In this document: positions 20,801 through 32,071 of the stretch, one piece after another
How positions within the stretch are numbered: the first letter of the stretch is position 1
How the letters are laid out: every line of letters begins with the position of its first letter
Assembly: GCF_006542355.1 (NCBI RefSeq)
Contig: NZ_CP038141.1
Span: 401,501-465,500 of the forward strand
Source of the DNA: Swingsia samuiensis
Lineage (GTDB): Bacteria > Pseudomonadota > Alphaproteobacteria > Acetobacterales > Acetobacteraceae
Direction: 5' to 3'
Length of the DNA: 64,000 nt
Made by a program: the position numbers and the translations under genes
Notes under the pieces: model-generated
What the model was told of the DNA's origin: nothing
Database searches by the model: none
What the model saw: the letters and a program-made list of their open reading frames with translations, nothing else

Positions 20801-22163
20801 TATCCCAAACTTCTGGACGCTCTTTCTCAACCATCCGCTTTGCAGCTTTAATGGTTGTCGCATGACCGTACTTTTCAAGTTTCGAATAAATAAATGGCTT
20901 AAACAATTCCAAAGCCATTTTCTTTGGCAAGCCACACTGATGCAGTTTCAGTTCCGGGCCGACCACGATCACAGAACGACCAGAATAGTCGACGCGCTTA
21001 CCCAAAAGGTTCTGACGGAAACGTCCTTGCTTTCCCTTCAGCATATCTGACAAAGATTTTAATGGACGTTTATTTGCACCCGTAATCGCACGGCCACGAC
21101 GACCGTTATCAAACAGCGCATCAACCGCTTCTTGCAACATACGCTTTTCATTGCGAACAATGATATCTGGCGCACGAAGCTCCATCAGTCTTTTTAGACG
21201 ATTGTTACGGTTGATCACACGACGATACAGATCGTTCAGATCAGACGTTGCGAAGCGGCCACCATCCAATGGCACCAATGGACGCAATTCCGGCGGAATA
21301 ACCGGAACGATATCCATGATCATCCAATCTGGATTTGAACCACTTTCTACAAATGATTCAACCAGCTTTAAGCGCTTAACTAGTTTTTTACGAGCCGCTT
21401 CTGATGTCGCCTTACGTAATTTCTTACGCATCATCGTTTTTTCAGAATCTTCTTCCATGACTTCAGCGTCATAGTCGAACGGATCTGGCAAGCCTTTTGC
21501 TTTAGCGGCTAAACTTAATTCACGCTCTTCGGCGTTAGGAATACCCCAGTTATAGCTGGATAAAGCGCGTTTAATGGCTTCCGCACCAATTCCAACCTCA
21601 ATACCGGCATCAGGATATTCATCCAGAAGATCTTCACACCGAATTTCATCCAGAAGATATTGATCGCGCTTTTTACCGTGCTTGTAAGAATCAATTTGAT
21701 CCGTATCTGCAACACCTTTATCGAGCACCAAAAAGCGCTCAAAGTACAGAACAGGCTCAACATCCTTCAAAGGCAAGTCCAGCATCGTAGCGATACGACT
21801 TGGAAGAGACTTCAGGAACCAGATGTGTGCAACAGGAGAAGCTAACTCAATATGGCCCATCCGTTCACGACGGACTTTAGCAAGAGTAACTTCAACACCA
21901 CATTTTTCACAAACAATACCGCGGAATTTCATCCGCTTATATTTGCCGCACAAGCATTCATAGTCCTTAATCGGACCAAAAATACGTGCACAGAACAGAC
22001 CATCGCGCTCTGGTTTGAACGTACGATAGTTAATCGTCTCAGGCTTTTTAATTTCACCATAAGACCACGAACGAATTTGTTCGCTCGAGGCTAGCTGAAT
22101 CTTAATTTGATCAAATGTCACAGACTGGCCGGACTGACCAAGAATCTTCATGAGCTCGTTCAT
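17844..22163 (-). CDS. rpoC: DNA-directed RNA polymerase subunit beta'
   Basis: Largest subunit, with the catalytic magnesium site. ATG 22163 ([12 protein letters not shown]) was preferred over a GTG five codons upstream because it fits the family; the product is 1439 aa. Visible are the N-terminal zinc ribbon [20 protein letters not shown], the rudder/clamp region, the absolute [16 protein letters not shown] with the catalytic aspartates, the second zinc site ([16 protein letters not shown]) and the trigger loop region [10 protein letters not shown]. Starts 80 bp after rpoB and ends before a terminator. Confidence 0.98.
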   Translation of the reverse strand: MNELMKILGQSGQSVTFDQIKIQLASSEQIRSWSYGEIKKPETINYRTFKPERDGLFCARIFGPIKDYECLCGKYKRMKFRGIVCEKCGVEVTLAKVRRERMGHIELASPVAHIWFLKSLPSRIATMLDLPLKDVEPVLYFERFLVLDKGVADTDQIDSYKHGKKRDQYLLDEIRCEDLLDEYPDAGIEVGIGAEAIKRALSSYNWGIPNAEERELSLAAKAKGLPDPFDYDAEVMEEDSEKTMMRKKLRKATSEAARKKLVKRLKLVESFVESGSNPDWMIMDIVPVIPPELRPLVPLDGGRFATSDLNDLYRRVINRNNRLKRLMELRAPDIIVRNEKRMLQEAVDALFDNGRRGRAITGANKRPLKSLSDMLKGKQGRFRQNLLGKRVDYSGRSVIVVGPELKLHQCGLPKKMALELFKPFIYSKLEKYGHATTIKAAKRMVEKERPEVWDILEEVIREHPVMLNRAPTLHRLGIQAFEPTLIEGKAIQLHPLVCTAFNADFDGDQMAVHVPLSLEAQLEARVLMMSTNNILSPANGKPIIVPSQDIVLGLYYLSLEVPEYRETPDEAEIVDGKVVKAGPPAYGDVSEIESAMLSGSLKLHDKIRLRLTTVNADGKSVRETLVTTPGRALIARILPKHSDISFALINKQLTKKNVSDVIDTVYRHCGQKEAVIFCDRLMELGFRHAARAGISFGKDDMIIPEAKKTLVAKTSEEVKEFEQQYQDGLITAGERYNKVVDAWSRCTDEVQAAMLKEISKQVIGKPTNSVWMMSHSGARGSPAQMKQLAGMRGLMVKPSGEIIEQPIIANFKEGLSVLDYFTSSHGARKGLADTALKTANSGYLTRRLVDVAQDCIIVEQDCGTERGLTVRAVMDSGEVVSSLSERILGRTLSKDVLHPVTEELLVARNTLVDEALSDVIEQAGVESVEIRSVLTCDSRVGICAHCYGRDLARGTPVNIGEAVGVIAAQSIGEPGTQLTMRTFHIGGAATRGAEQSMVEAARDGVVKIKNRNVVENSQKVPVVMSRNCEILLVDENGVERSRYRVPYGARLMVGEGEEVTRGQKMAEWDPYTLPIITERAGKVEYLDLIDSITLVERMDEVTGLSSKVVVDYKQAAKGVDLRPRLQLKDASGNVVKLANGNDARYFLSPDSILSVENGAEVNAGDVLARIPREGSKTRDITGGLPRVAELFEARRPKDHAIIAEGDGRIEFGKDYKSKRCIIVKNDETDEETQYLIPKGKHISVQEGDFVQKGDPLVDGPRVPHDILKVMGVEALSDYLVNEIQDVYRLQGVKINDKHIEVIVRQMLQKVEVLEPGDSTYLIGETVDRIEFEIENQRLMENGDTPARGMPVLQGITKASLQTQSFISAASFQETTRVLTDAATSGKVDTLNGLKENVIVGRLIPAGTGSVINRLRTIAASQDRARVSGIPSKKIEDAAE

Positions 22164-22243
22164 GCGCCGAAATCCCACTGCACACCATGGAAAACCGTGG
22201 GTGCTTTAAAATTGAACCGTATAACGAAAAACAACCGCATCAA

Positions 22244-25200
22244 TTACAGTGCACTTTGTTCAAGCTCGACGTTCAGACCAAGCGATTTCAACTCTTTGAT
22301 CAAAACGTTAAAGCTCTCTGGAATACCAGCTTCAAAGTCATCCTGCTCACGCACAATCGCCTCATAGACTTTCGTACGGCCAGACACGTCATCCGACTTA
22401 ACTGTCAGCATTTCCTGCAAGGTATAAGCGGCACCATAAGCTTCAAGAGCCCACACTTCCATCTCACCAAAGCGCTGCCCACCAAACTGGGCTTTACCAC
22501 CCAATGGCTGCTGAGTAACCAACGAATATGGACCGATAGAACGTGCGTGGATCTTATCATCAACAAGATGGTGAAGCTTTAGCATGTAAATGTAGCCAAC
22601 CGTTGTCTGACGCTCGAAAGGCTCCCCTGTTCGACCATCAATCAATTGAGACTGACCAGATTTATCAACACCTGCCTTCACCAGCATATCTTCAATATCT
22701 GGGATCGATGCACCATCAAAAACAGGGGTCGCGATTGGCAAACCTTTACGTAAGTTATTTGCCAATTCAATCAACTGCTCGTTCGGAAGCGTTGCCACAT
22801 CTGAGTTGAAGATTTCATCGCCATAAACTTCACGAAGACGGTCGAGAAGCTCTTGCTTACGCTCACCTGTCCGTTGGTATTCATCGACCATATCGCCAAT
22901 GCTGCTACCAATATTGGCACAAGCCCAACCCAAGTGAGTTTCCAGAATCTGACCGATGTTCATACGTGATGGCACACCGAGTGGATTCAGAACGATATCA
23001 ACAGCCTGACCGTTTTCAAGGAATGGCATATCTTCAACAGGGACAACCCGTGAGACAACACCCTTGTTACCATGGCGACCAGCCATTTTATCCCCAGGCT
23101 GAAGCTTACGCTTCACAGCAACGAAGACTTTAACCATCTTCATAACGCCCGGAGGAAGCTCATCGCCCCGCTGCAGTTTCTCTACTTTGTTATCAAAGCG
23201 AGCGTTAATTTTTCCAACGGCAGCATCAAACTCCGAACGCAGTCTTTCCAATTCCGCCGTTACTTCATCAGAAGCAACAGAGATATTGCGCCATGCTCCA
23301 CGTGGATGCTCTTCTAATACTTCACGGGTAATAGGCGTTCCAGAACGAATACCTTTGAAGCCTGCTCCAGCAACTTGACCAACCAAACGCTCACGCAAAC
23401 GATTGTAGAAACTACGTTCTTGAATTGAACGCTCATCATCACGGTCTTTCGTCAAACGCTCAATTTCAGCACGCTCAATCGCCATTGCACGTTCGTCTTT
23501 ATCTACACCACGACGTGAGAAAACACGAACATCAACAATGGTACCGCTTGTTCCGGGTGGCAGCTTCAAGGAAGTATCACGCACATCTGAAGCTTTTTCA
23601 CCAAAGATCGCACGCAAGAGTTTTTCTTCCGGCGTCATTGGGCTTTCACCCTTTGGCGTCACCTTCCCAACAAGAATGTCTCCAGGATTAACTTCAGCCC
23701 CAACATAGACAATTCCAGCTTCGTCCAAATTACGAAGAGCTTCCTCGCCTACGTTTGGAATATCACGTGTTATTTCTTCCTGACCCAGTTTTGTATCACG
23801 AGCCATGACCTCAAATTCTTCAATATGAATTGAAGTAAAGACGTCATCACGAGCAATACGCTCTGAAATCAGAATGGAGTCTTCAAAGTTGTAACCGTTC
23901 CATGGCATAAACGCGACAAGTACGTTACGGCCAAGCGCTAGTTCACCTAGTTCAGTCGATGGTCCATCGGCAATAATATCACCTGAATGAACCGTATCTC
24001 CAACCTTTACCAATGGACGCTGGTTAATACAGGTCGATTGATTGGAGCGCATGTATTTATGCAGACGGTAGATATCAACACCTTGTGTTGATCCTGCATC
24101 ATCTGTGGCACGCACAACAATACGCGCACCATCAATCTGATCTACGATACCACGGCGTTTTGCGACAATGGTCGCACCAGAGTCACGCGCAACAGCAGCT
24201 TCCATCCCTGTTCCAACAAGTGGAGCATCTGCTCTCACCAATGGAACAGCCTGACGTTGCATGTTCGCGCCCATAAGTGCACGGTTCGCATCGTCGTTTT
24301 CAAGGAATGGGATAAGAGCCGCAGCAACAGAAACAAGCTGCTTAGGTGAAACGTCACATGCCGTAACCTGCTCTGGAGGCACAACACGGAAGTCACCAGA
24401 CCTACGAACAGAAACCAATTCATCCGTCAAACGGCCATCTTGATCCTGCTTCGCATCAGCCTGAGCAACAACAAGCTTCTCTTCCTGCATTGCAGAAAGA
24501 TACTTCCAACCATCTTGAAGCGTACCGTCTTTTACAAGACGATATGGCGTTTCAATAAATCCGTATTTATTGACCTTCGCATACGTCGCAAGAGAGTTGA
24601 TCAGACCAATGTTTGGTCCTTCAGGCGTCTCGATCGGACAAATACGACCATAATGTGTTGGGTGAACGTCACGAACCTCGAAGCCTGCGCGCTCACGTGT
24701 CAAACCGCCCGGACCAAGCGCAGAAAGACGACGTTTATGCGTCACTTCTGAAAGTGGGTTCGTCTGATCCATGAACTGGCTCAACTGTGATGAACCAAAG
24801 AACTCACGAACCGCAGCAGCAGCCGGTTTAGCATTAATCAAGTCATGCGGCATGACCGTATCAATATCGACAGAACCCATCCGTTCACGAATGGCACGTT
24901 CCATACGAAGCAAGCCAATACGATATTGATTTTCCATGAGTTCGCCTACAGAACGAACACGACGGTTACCTAGGTTATCAATATCATCGACCTGACCACG
25001 ACCATCTTTCAGATCGCACATAATCTTAATCGTACGTAGAATATCTTCTTTACGCAAAACACGCAGGGTATCTGGAGCATCCACATCCAAGCGCATGTTC
25101 ATTTTTACACGCCCGACAGAAGACAAGTCATACCGATCAGAATCAAAGAACAGACCATTCAGCATAGCTTCTGCTGTTTCTTTGGTCGGAGGCTCACCTG

Positions 25201-26416
25201 GACGCATGATCCGGTAAATATCAATTAACGCTTCGTCTCGGGACGTATTTTTATCCACGGATAATGTGTTACGGATCCATGGACCATGAGAACCGTCAAC
25301 AGCCAAAGTTGGCAGTTCCGTTACGCCGATTTCTTCCAGAGCAGCCAAACGTTCTTCGGTTAGCTCTTCTCCGGCCTCTCCGTATATCTCGCCCGTTTCT
25401 TCATTAACCAAGTCATGAGCAAGAAAACGACCAAGAATATCAAGACGACCAACCTGAACGACGCGTGTCTTCTCAGCAATCTTACGGACCATACGCGCAG
25501 TGAGCTTCGCTTCCGCTTCCGCTACCACTTCACCCGTATCAGCATCAACCAGAGGGCTTAAAAGCTTCATTCCGCGGAAAGCTTCTGGCTCAAATGGACG
25601 CGCCCACCCATCATTCAGTCGCGTGAAAGGAACAACGCCGTAAAAGTAAGCAAGGATTTCATCTTGATCCATGCCATAGACATCTAAAGCGTCAACATCC
25701 CCACCTTCCGCAATTTTTTTCTCACGAGCAAGGATAGAGTTTGCACCTTCAAGCGCATAAAGTAATGTCGTTACTGGAAGCTTACGCTTCCGATCAATAC
25801 GAACATAAATTAAATCTTTAGCGTCAAATTCAAAGTCCAGCCATGACCCACGATAAGGGATGACGCGTGCGGCAAAAAGATATTTCCCAGAAGAATGGGT
25901 CTTACCTTTATCATGATCAAAAAACACACCTGGACTACGGTGCATCTGTGACACGATAACACGTTCAGTCCCGTTGATAATGAACGTTCCATTATCCGTC
26001 ATGAGCGGCATATCGCCCATATATACAGGCTGCTCTTTCAAGTCATGAATAGAGCGTGAACCTGTATCTTCATCAATATCCCACGTTGTTAAACGGAGAA
26101 TAACTTTAAGCGGAGCCGCATAGGTCAACCCACGTTGAATGCACTCTTCAACGTCATACTTCGGTTCTTCAAATTCGTAAGAAACGAAGTCCAAACGACC
26201 ACGACCAGCAAAGTCATTGATAGGAAAAACAGAACGAAAAACTTCCTGCAAGCCCGCATTCTGACGTGCGTCCGGACTCACATGCATTTGTAAAAATGCT
26301 TCATACGACGCGCGCTGCACATCAATAAGATTGGGCATCGGCGCTATTTCGGGAATATGCCCGAAGCTCTTGCGTATCCGCTTGCGTCCCGTGAACGATT
26401 TGGTGATCGCGTTCAT
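22244..26416 (-). CDS. rpoB: DNA-directed RNA polymerase subunit beta
   Basis: Second large RNA polymerase subunit, 1390 aa. The rifampicin pocket reads [20 protein letters not shown], the wild-type alphaproteobacterial form with no classical resistance substitution. Also present are [20 protein letters not shown] and [20 protein letters not shown] in the C-terminal clamp region. It lies 238 bp after rplL, with a strong hairpin in the gap, and 80 bp before rpoC. Confidence 0.98.
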   Translation of the reverse strand: MNAITKSFTGRKRIRKSFGHIPEIAPMPNLIDVQRASYEAFLQMHVSPDARQNAGLQEVFRSVFPINDFAGRGRLDFVSYEFEEPKYDVEECIQRGLTYAAPLKVILRLTTWDIDEDTGSRSIHDLKEQPVYMGDMPLMTDNGTFIINGTERVIVSQMHRSPGVFFDHDKGKTHSSGKYLFAARVIPYRGSWLDFEFDAKDLIYVRIDRKRKLPVTTLLYALEGANSILAREKKIAEGGDVDALDVYGMDQDEILAYFYGVVPFTRLNDGWARPFEPEAFRGMKLLSPLVDADTGEVVAEAEAKLTARMVRKIAEKTRVVQVGRLDILGRFLAHDLVNEETGEIYGEAGEELTEERLAALEEIGVTELPTLAVDGSHGPWIRNTLSVDKNTSRDEALIDIYRIMRPGEPPTKETAEAMLNGLFFDSDRYDLSSVGRVKMNMRLDVDAPDTLRVLRKEDILRTIKIMCDLKDGRGQVDDIDNLGNRRVRSVGELMENQYRIGLLRMERAIRERMGSVDIDTVMPHDLINAKPAAAAVREFFGSSQLSQFMDQTNPLSEVTHKRRLSALGPGGLTRERAGFEVRDVHPTHYGRICPIETPEGPNIGLINSLATYAKVNKYGFIETPYRLVKDGTLQDGWKYLSAMQEEKLVVAQADAKQDQDGRLTDELVSVRRSGDFRVVPPEQVTACDVSPKQLVSVAAALIPFLENDDANRALMGANMQRQAVPLVRADAPLVGTGMEAAVARDSGATIVAKRRGIVDQIDGARIVVRATDDAGSTQGVDIYRLHKYMRSNQSTCINQRPLVKVGDTVHSGDIIADGPSTELGELALGRNVLVAFMPWNGYNFEDSILISERIARDDVFTSIHIEEFEVMARDTKLGQEEITRDIPNVGEEALRNLDEAGIVYVGAEVNPGDILVGKVTPKGESPMTPEEKLLRAIFGEKASDVRDTSLKLPPGTSGTIVDVRVFSRRGVDKDERAMAIERAEIERLTKDRDDERSIQERSFYNRLRERLVGQVAGAGFKGIRSGTPITREVLEEHPRGAWRNISVASDEVTAELERLRSEFDAAVGKINARFDNKVEKLQRGDELPPGVMKMVKVFVAVKRKLQPGDKMAGRHGNKGVVSRVVPVEDMPFLENGQAVDIVLNPLGVPSRMNIGQILETHLGWACANIGSSIGDMVDEYQRTGERKQELLDRLREVYGDEIFNSDVATLPNEQLIELANNLRKGLPIATPVFDGASIPDIEDMLVKAGVDKSGQSQLIDGRTGEPFERQTTVGYIYMLKLHHLVDDKIHARSIGPYSLVTQQPLGGKAQFGGQRFGEMEVWALEAYGAAYTLQEMLTVKSDDVSGRTKVYEAIVREQDDFEAGIPESFNVLIKELKSLGLNVELEQSAL

Positions 26417-26572
26417 CTATTCCTGCCCTCTGCACCAGACCTTCGAGTCGCCCGAGAAACTGCTGCCAGACAAGATCTTCTGACATAACGGACGACCGGA
26501 ACGACCGGCTTTAGCAATTTCAACCCGTGGCGAATTGTCTACTATACTCTTCGAATCACACAACGGCAAATC

Positions 26573-26600
26573 GGGCGGGAACCGCAAGCAGTCCCCGCCC
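26573..26600 (-). other. GC-rich hairpin in the rplL-rpoB gap
   Basis: GGGCGGGA (26573-26580) pairs with TCCCCGCCC (26592-26600) through a short loop, with a weaker CCATTC/GAATGG stem closer to rplL. No T-run follows. By analogy with enterobacteria, this gap may hold a partial terminator and RNase III site that sets the ratio of L7/L12 to RNA polymerase; that role is inference. Confidence 0.45.
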
Positions 26601-26654
26601 CATTTGTCTACTTTCATAGAAACCATTCCTATAAAAAGAATGGCTCCAAACTTA

Positions 26655-27026
26655 TTACTTAACTTCGACTTTTGCGCCGTTATCTTCAAGAGCTTTCTTG
26701 ATTTTAGCAGCTTCGTCTTTTGATACACCTTCTTTAACTGTTTTAGGTGCACCTTCAACAAGATCCTTAGCTTCTTTCAGGCCAAGACCTGTGATGCCAC
26801 GGATTTCTTTAATGACGTTAATTTTCTTGTCACCAGCATCAGCTAGGATAACATCAAATTCTGTCTTTTCTTCTGCAGGAGCAGCAGCTGCACCTGGAGC
26901 AGCAACAGCAGCTACCGGAGCAGCTGCAGAAACGCCCCATTTTTCTTCAAGAAGCTTAGAAAGTTCAGCAGCTTCTAAAACCGTAAGAGCTGATAGCTCT
27001 TCAACAATCTTTGCCAAATCGGCCAT
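26655..27026 (-). CDS. rplL: 50S ribosomal protein L7/L12
   Basis: Stalk protein that recruits and stimulates translation GTPases; present in multiple copies on L10. 123 aa: N-terminal dimerisation helices, an Ala/Pro-rich hinge (about 35-52, [20 protein letters not shown]) and the C-terminal domain with [20 protein letters not shown]. It lies 67 bp after rplJ. Confidence 0.98.
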   Translation of the reverse strand: MADLAKIVEELSALTVLEAAELSKLLEEKWGVSAAAPVAAVAAPGAAAAPAEEKTEFDVILADAGDKKINVIKEIRGITGLGLKEAKDLVEGAPKTVKEGVSKDEAAKIKKALEDNGAKVEVK

Positions 27027-27093
27027 GATTCTATCCTATATGATGCACTATGTTATTTGTTCAGAGATTACGCCGCAGCGCGCACTCCAAGCA

Positions 27094-27612
27094 TTAAGCG
27101 GCTTCGCCGGTCTTGGCATAGGCGCCAAAAACACGAGCAAGCTGAGCGGCTGGAGCTTGAGTAACACCAGCGATACGTGTTGCTGGTGTTTGGATCATAC
27201 CAACCAACTTCGCACGTAGCTCGTCTAGAGACGGTAGTTCTGCAAGCGCCTTAACCTCTGCAACACCAAGTGTTTGAGAGCCAAGAGCACCACCAAGGAC
27301 TACCAGCTTGTCATTTGTTTTGGCGAACTCAACGATTGCCTTTGCCACTGCCACTGGATCTTCTGACCAAGCAAGAGCTGTAGGCCCTTTTAGCAATGGA
27401 GCAATACCGTTGAATTGGGTCCCATCCAGAGCGCGGCTGGCCAGCCGGTTTTTCGCGACCTTATATGTTGCCCCTGCCGCACGAACGCGTCTACGCAACT
27501 CCGTCACATCAGCAACTGTCAACCCTTTATTCTCGGTGACAACTACCATGGACGTGCTGTTAAACACATCTGCGAGGAATGCAACAAAGGCCCGTTTTTC
27601 CGTACGGTCCAA
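27094..27612 (-). CDS. rplJ: 50S ribosomal protein L10
   Basis: Stalk base protein carrying L7/L12 dimers. The 172-aa product begins with a TTG start codon (27610-27612) giving [20 protein letters not shown], with GGGGAG eight bases upstream. Conserved pieces are [20 protein letters not shown] and the C-terminal [16 protein letters not shown] helix that binds L12. A structured leader that may bind the L10-L12 complex precedes it. Confidence 0.97.
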   Translation of the reverse strand: MDRTEKRAFVAFLADVFNSTSMVVVTENKGLTVADVTELRRRVRAAGATYKVAKNRLASRALDGTQFNGIAPLLKGPTALAWSEDPVAVAKAIVEFAKTNDKLVVLGGALGSQTLGVAEVKALAELPSLDELRAKLVGMIQTPATRIAGVTQAPAAQLARVFGAYAKTGEAA

Positions 27613-27915
27613 AACCTGTCTCCCCGTCAGTTCGAATCTCTCGAACCAAAGTTACCCATGAGATATCCTATCGTTAGGATACCCCGCTCGCCTGTCCACA
27701 GAAGTGAGCGAAGCTAGTGCATCATCAAATTCAACACTGCCGCCCCGTCTGACGCCCGCACCCAATATCTAGGTTTTAAAGCACCTAGGCGCTACGTGCG
27801 ATCTTGGACAGGATTAGAAATAAAGAATAACAAAGCTATTCGTTATTTCTTACACCATATCGAAATATGATGTTATTCCTAAAGAGAGCCTTCTACACGA
27901 AAGCTCTCTAATAAA
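27613..27915 (-). promoter_or_regulatory. Structured rplA-rplJ gap with probable L10 leader
   Basis: No gene in these 303 bp. Next to rplJ are two hairpins, GATATCC/GGATATC-type at about 27661-27682 and GTTCGA/TCGAAC at about 27630-27648; the position fits the autoregulatory L10 leader, but the exact kink-turn was not verified. Just after rplA is an 11-bp stem (27884-27910; AGAGAGC/GCTCTCT extended by TTTC/GAAG) followed by TTTAG, a probable attenuator. An AT-rich stem, AGAAATAA / TTATTTCT, lies at about 27816-27851. Confidence 0.5.
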
Positions 27916-28608
27916 TCAAGCCTGAAAACTTGAAACATCCACACGAACGCCAGGACCCATTGTAGAAGACAAAGCAGCCTTCTTCAAATATGTTCCTTTT
28001 GCGCCTGTTGGACGTGCTTTTTGAACCGCATCAACAAGAGCATTGATGTTTTCAATTAGCTTATCTTCACCGAAAGAAGCCTTACCAACGCCAGCGTGAA
28101 CAATACCGGATTTTTCAGCACGGTATTCAACCTGACCAGATTTAGCAGCTGTAACAGCACCCTTAACATCCATGGTAACCGTTCCCAAACGAGGGTTAGG
28201 CATCAAACCACGTGGACCAAGGATTTTACCCAAACGGCCAACAAGTGCCATCATGTCAGGTGTTGCAATGCAGCGGTCGAAATTGATTTCACCAGCTTGA
28301 ATTTTTTCAGCTAGATCTTCTGCACCAACTACTTCTGCACCAGCAGCCAAAGCTTCCTCAGCTTTTGGACCACGAGCAAAAACACCAACGCGCAGAGTTT
28401 TACCTGTTCCATTCGGCAAGGAGATCAAACCACGAACCATCTGATCAGCATGACGTGGGTCGATTCCCAAGTTTAATGACACTTCAATCGTCTCATCAAA
28501 CTTAGCTTTCGCATTACCTTTCACAAGAGCAACGGCTTCCGACAAAGTGTAAGGCTTATTGCGCTCAACTTTTTCCTGAGCAGCTTTCAGACGTTTATTC
28601 TTAGCCAT
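27916..28608 (-). CDS. rplA: 50S ribosomal protein L1
   Basis: Binds 23S rRNA at the mobile L1 stalk guiding E-site tRNA; in many bacteria also represses its own mRNA. 230 aa with the conserved [20 protein letters not shown] near the N-terminus and [20 protein letters not shown] in domain II. It lies 4 bp after rplK. Confidence 0.98.
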   Translation of the reverse strand: MAKNKRLKAAQEKVERNKPYTLSEAVALVKGNAKAKFDETIEVSLNLGIDPRHADQMVRGLISLPNGTGKTLRVGVFARGPKAEEALAAGAEVVGAEDLAEKIQAGEINFDRCIATPDMMALVGRLGKILGPRGLMPNPRLGTVTMDVKGAVTAAKSGQVEYRAEKSGIVHAGVGKASFGEDKLIENINALVDAVQKARPTGAKGTYLKKAALSSTMGPGVRVDVSSFQA

Positions 28609-28612
28609 TATT

Positions 28613-29047
28613 TCAGCCCTCCACCACGTTCAGACCCATTGACTGAGCAGATCCAGCAAGCATGCGGATTGCACCATCAATATCATTGGCATTCATGTCT
28701 TTGAATTTTGTTTCAGCAATCTCGCGAAGCTGAGACTTCGTGACAGAACCAACGGCCGCAGACTTACCAACAGTTTGGCTTCCTTTAGAAATCTTCGCAG
28801 CTTTCAAAAGGAAGTATGTGTTTGGTGGAGTCTTCGTAATGAAGGAGAATGTACGGTCTGCATAGGCGGTGATGACAACTGGAATTGGCATTCCAGGCTC
28901 AAGACCCTGTGTCTTCGCATTAAATTCTTTACAGAATTGCATAATGTTAAGACCACGCTGACCTAGAGCAGGACCAACTGGTGGTGATGGATTAGCTTTT
29001 CCAGCTGGAATCTGAAGCTTGATGTAGCCAACAACTTTTTTGGCCAT
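28613..29047 (-). CDS. rplK: 50S ribosomal protein L11
   Basis: Factor-binding-centre protein required for the stringent response through RelA. The 144-aa product starts with [20 protein letters not shown] and has [26 protein letters not shown] lies 8 bp before ATG. nusG and secE are not upstream as in most bacteria; instead an efflux operon ends 136 bp away and rplK has its own promoter candidate. Confidence 0.98.
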   Translation of the reverse strand: MAKKVVGYIKLQIPAGKANPSPPVGPALGQRGLNIMQFCKEFNAKTQGLEPGMPIPVVITAYADRTFSFITKTPPNTYFLLKAAKISKGSQTVGKSAAVGSVTKSQLREIAETKFKDMNANDIDGAIRMLAGSAQSMGLNVVEG

Positions 29048-29133
29048 ATCCGGGACTCCTTAATGTTGTGTTCCCGAACCGTGGTCAATGGAGCTCAAGA
29101 AAAGCCCCTCCCACGTTCGACGTTAAGCTGGCT

Positions 29134-29163
29134 CGTAGAACAGATTTTCTTCTGCCCGTCAAG
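29134..29163 (-). promoter_or_regulatory. Promoter candidate for rplKA
   Basis: Minus-strand CTTGAC(G) at 29157-29163, 17-bp spacer, then TCTACG (29134-29139), a weak -10 of the alphaproteobacterial type. It lies between the efflux operon end and rplK, where a promoter is required. Confidence 0.45.
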
Positions 29164-29183
29164 AAATTAACGAGCAGCCTGCT

Positions 29184-30785
29184 TTAATTCTTATGATCTC
29201 CCCGCAAATCATTATCTTGAGGCAATGGGGCCCTGCCTATGCCAGCTACAGGCTTAGGATTTCTTAAACCTTCATATTGGAACGGACCAAAAGTGTTAAT
29301 TTGATCTGTTGAAGGTAGTTTTTGAACATTCCAACCCCCTCCCAATGCACGCATCAGACGAACAGATGCCTGCACTTGGGCAGTTTGCGTTGCAACAAGC
29401 TCCAGCCTCGCAGCCAAAGTGTCTTGCTGAGCAACGAGCGCATCAAGATAGTTCGAGAGCCCTCCGGTATAAAGCGCCATCGTCATACTTTGCGTTCGCT
29501 GCGCAGCCGCAACAGCCTTCGCCTGCTCATCCTGAGCTTTTTTCAGCTGTCCAGTTTGGGTCAAACCATTCTCAACATCCTGAAAGGCAGAGAGCACAAC
29601 AGAACGGTATTGATCTACTGTTTCACGGTACTGCGACCATGCTCGTTGCAAAGCCGCACGTCTTAACCCGCCAGTAAATGCAGGCTCAACAGCTTGCACA
29701 GCAACGCGCCAAAACGCATTTGAAATACTCGCCAAATCAAAGCCGCCATCCTCAAAACCACCCCCAACACTAAGAGTGATGTGCGGATAAAAGGCAGCCC
29801 GTGAGACACCAATGGCTTTTGATGCTGCCGACATCCGCCGTTCAGCCGCAGCAATATCTGGGCGCCGTTCCAACAATGTCGAAGGAAGGCCTGGGTTGAT
29901 TTTAACAACTCCTAGCGACATTTTGACATTTTGAATCGGAGCAATATGGAAGCCTGCAGGTGCAGTATTTAATAATATCGCAATCGCATTTTCCAGAACC
30001 CGTCGCTGAGCAACCAATTTGCTCTGAGCAGCCATCGCTGCATATAATTGGTTCTGCGCACGGGAAACATCCAATCCAGCTCCAATCGCGCCTTCTTGCC
30101 TTAACGACGTGATTTGAACAGCCGTACGGAAATAATGGATTGAGTCTTCATAAACTGCGTTTTGCGCATCCAACCCACGCAATGCGACATAATCACTCGC
30201 TAATTCGGCCTCAAGGCTCAACTTTGCAGACATGTATTGCGCAGCAGAGACCTGAGCTAAATTTCTATGGAGCCGTGTGGAATTTCGAATAGCATCCCAA
30301 AAATCAGGCTCCCATGTCGCAGCACCACTATAGGCTTCATTCGATTCATAAACCAGCGAAGTACTAGTGCGCGGATTATTATAGAGCCGTCCATCAGAGC
30401 CTTTATTCGCACTCATATGCCCAAAGCCCGTGATTTGTGGGTAGAGACGGCTTTCCGTTTCTCTCGCTACATCTCTCGCTTGAGTGAATGCTTCTGCGGC
30501 AGCCTGCAAGTCCGGATTAGTCGCAAGCATACGTGTTTCCAGATCATTTAATACTGGATCATTAAATGCCGTCCACCAGTCTTCACGATTAACATCGTCC
30601 GCTGGACGGGCATCTCCCATAATGCCCTTCCCTTCCCAGCCATCCGGGTAAAGGAATTTTTGCGGATGATATTCAGGCGCCAGATCACAAGAGGTCAACC
30701 CTATTGATAGAGCACCCACAAGAGCCGTCGCAGACCGCAACACATTTCTTGGCAAATCTAAACGTTTCTTACTTACAAGGCTCAT
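29184..30785 (-). CDS. RND efflux outer-membrane channel, NodT/TolC-like lipoprotein
   Basis: Outer-membrane factor forming the exit duct of a tripartite pump. The 533-aa precursor has a signal peptide (about residues 8-32) ending in the lipobox LTSC, so it is probably lipid-anchored. Two repeated OEP domains follow: WWTAFNDPVLNDLETRMLAT at the start of the first and LPSTLLERRPDIAAAERRMS between them, the motif that defines the NodT family. It is the last gene of the three-gene operon; its start overlaps the adaptor stop by one base. Confidence 0.93.
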   Translation of the reverse strand: MSLVSKKRLDLPRNVLRSATALVGALSIGLTSCDLAPEYHPQKFLYPDGWEGKGIMGDARPADDVNREDWWTAFNDPVLNDLETRMLATNPDLQAAAEAFTQARDVARETESRLYPQITGFGHMSANKGSDGRLYNNPRTSTSLVYESNEAYSGAATWEPDFWDAIRNSTRLHRNLAQVSAAQYMSAKLSLEAELASDYVALRGLDAQNAVYEDSIHYFRTAVQITSLRQEGAIGAGLDVSRAQNQLYAAMAAQSKLVAQRRVLENAIAILLNTAPAGFHIAPIQNVKMSLGVVKINPGLPSTLLERRPDIAAAERRMSAASKAIGVSRAAFYPHITLSVGGGFEDGGFDLASISNAFWRVAVQAVEPAFTGGLRRAALQRAWSQYRETVDQYRSVVLSAFQDVENGLTQTGQLKKAQDEQAKAVAAAQRTQSMTMALYTGGLSNYLDALVAQQDTLAARLELVATQTAQVQASVRLMRALGGGWNVQKLPSTDQINTFGPFQYEGLRNPKPVAGIGRAPLPQDNDLRGDHKN

Positions 30786-32071
30786 TAACGTGATCCCGCT
30801 TCGGCAGGGTTGGCATCATGAGAGTTAATGGATTTCTGATCATCATCCTTAGAGGCTTGAGGAGTGTCATTATATCCATGCGTTGTAGGAACGGTTCTAA
30901 CGGCATCACCTTCAAGCAAATCTGCTGTTGGATTAGCCACTAATTCATCTTCACGCTTAAGACCACTCAAAACCTGAATGGTTGTTCCAAAATTGATACC
31001 CAACCGAACATTTTCCAAATGAACATGATCATTAACTACTTTTGCAACCTGTGTCCCCTGCGCTCTAAACACAACGGCTCCAATAGGAATAATCAAAATA
31101 CTAGGATCACTTGGCGCTGAAAGATGTGCGGTCGCATACGAATTCGGCCATAGCAGGTGCTGCTCATTCCCTAACGTCAACTCTGTTGTAACTGTACGTG
31201 TCGCGGCGTTAAACGCATTCGCAGTTGCAAGGAAGTCTGCTTTGAAGCGGCGTCCCGGATATTGCGGCACAGAAAGTTCTGCAAAAATTTTGGGCGAGAT
31301 AACACTCGCAAAATCTTGCGGCACAGAGATAAACACGCGCATCCGATGAATATCAGCGACAGAAAACAACTCCGCAACAGTACCGCGAGAGCTTAGATTC
31401 CCTCCCCCCGAGTTAACATAATCCCCTACGTTCACAAGACGAGATGTTACAATTCCATCAAAAGGGGCCACAATTTTCTTGAAGTTCTCCAGCGCCTGAA
31501 AACGCTCTACTTCATATTCAGCCGCTTCCAGTTCAGCCTTCTGAGCAGCGGCATTCGCGGCCTGAACATCAACCTCTTGCCGTGAAACCGCTTGTGTTCC
31601 CTTTAAAGCGGCCCACCGTTTAGCTGTAATCACCGCCAAATTATACCGCGCTAAAATAACGTTATAGTGCGCTTTTGCGGCTGCATACTGCGCATCAATA
31701 CTCGGGGTACTAATCTCAGCCAGCAAATCACCTTTTTTAACGTGTGCCCCGTAGTCTTTATACCACATTTTCACGTAGCCCGAGACCTGAGCGTATATGG
31801 GAGCTTCATACCAAGCCGCTAAGTTAGCAGGCAAATCCACCTCACGAGTTTTTGGCCCCGGTTGAGGCTGAACAAGCGTTACAGGGGGAATTGCAGCTTC
31901 TTCTGTTCGGTTTGTTAAGGAATGATAGTGTATTCCTCGTTCTATGATGCCCCAGACAGCAAGACATACGGCAACCAGAACAACAATAATCAGTATGAGC
32001 TTATACTTCGGACTACCGTGCGCAGAACGTGGCTCTTGTGGGAAATGTCCCTGTTCAGTTGAATGACTCAC
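30785..32071 (-). CDS. RND efflux periplasmic adaptor subunit (HlyD/MFP family)
   Basis: Membrane-fusion protein joining pump and outer-membrane channel. 428 aa: an N-terminal membrane anchor (about 24-45, KLILIIVVLVAVCLAVWGII), barrel-sandwich/lipoyl halves (VSGYVKMWYKDYGAHVKKGD and IVAPFDGIVTSRLVNVGDYV), an alpha-helical hairpin between them rich in Ala/Glu, then beta-barrel segments. The C-terminus ends in a polar tail. It overlaps the pump gene by 4 bp (ATGA), indicating coupled translation. Confidence 0.93.
   Translation of the reverse strand: MSHSTEQGHFPQEPRSAHGSPKYKLILIIVVLVAVCLAVWGIIERGIHYHSLTNRTEEAAIPPVTLVQPQPGPKTREVDLPANLAAWYEAPIYAQVSGYVKMWYKDYGAHVKKGDLLAEISTPSIDAQYAAAKAHYNVILARYNLAVITAKRWAALKGTQAVSRQEVDVQAANAAAQKAELEAAEYEVERFQALENFKKIVAPFDGIVTSRLVNVGDYVNSGGGNLSSRGTVAELFSVADIHRMRVFISVPQDFASVISPKIFAELSVPQYPGRRFKADFLATANAFNAATRTVTTELTLGNEQHLLWPNSYATAHLSAPSDPSILIIPIGAVVFRAQGTQVAKVVNDHVHLENVRLGINFGTTIQVLSGLKREDELVANPTADLLEGDAVRTVPTTHGYNDTPQASKDDDQKSINSHDANPAEAGSR

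Noticed and set aside
26417-26761. 114-codon open frame across the rplL-rpoB gap
   Set aside because: It overlaps the end of rplL in another frame, has low-complexity Lys/Leu content and no family resemblance; the gap is a structured spacer.
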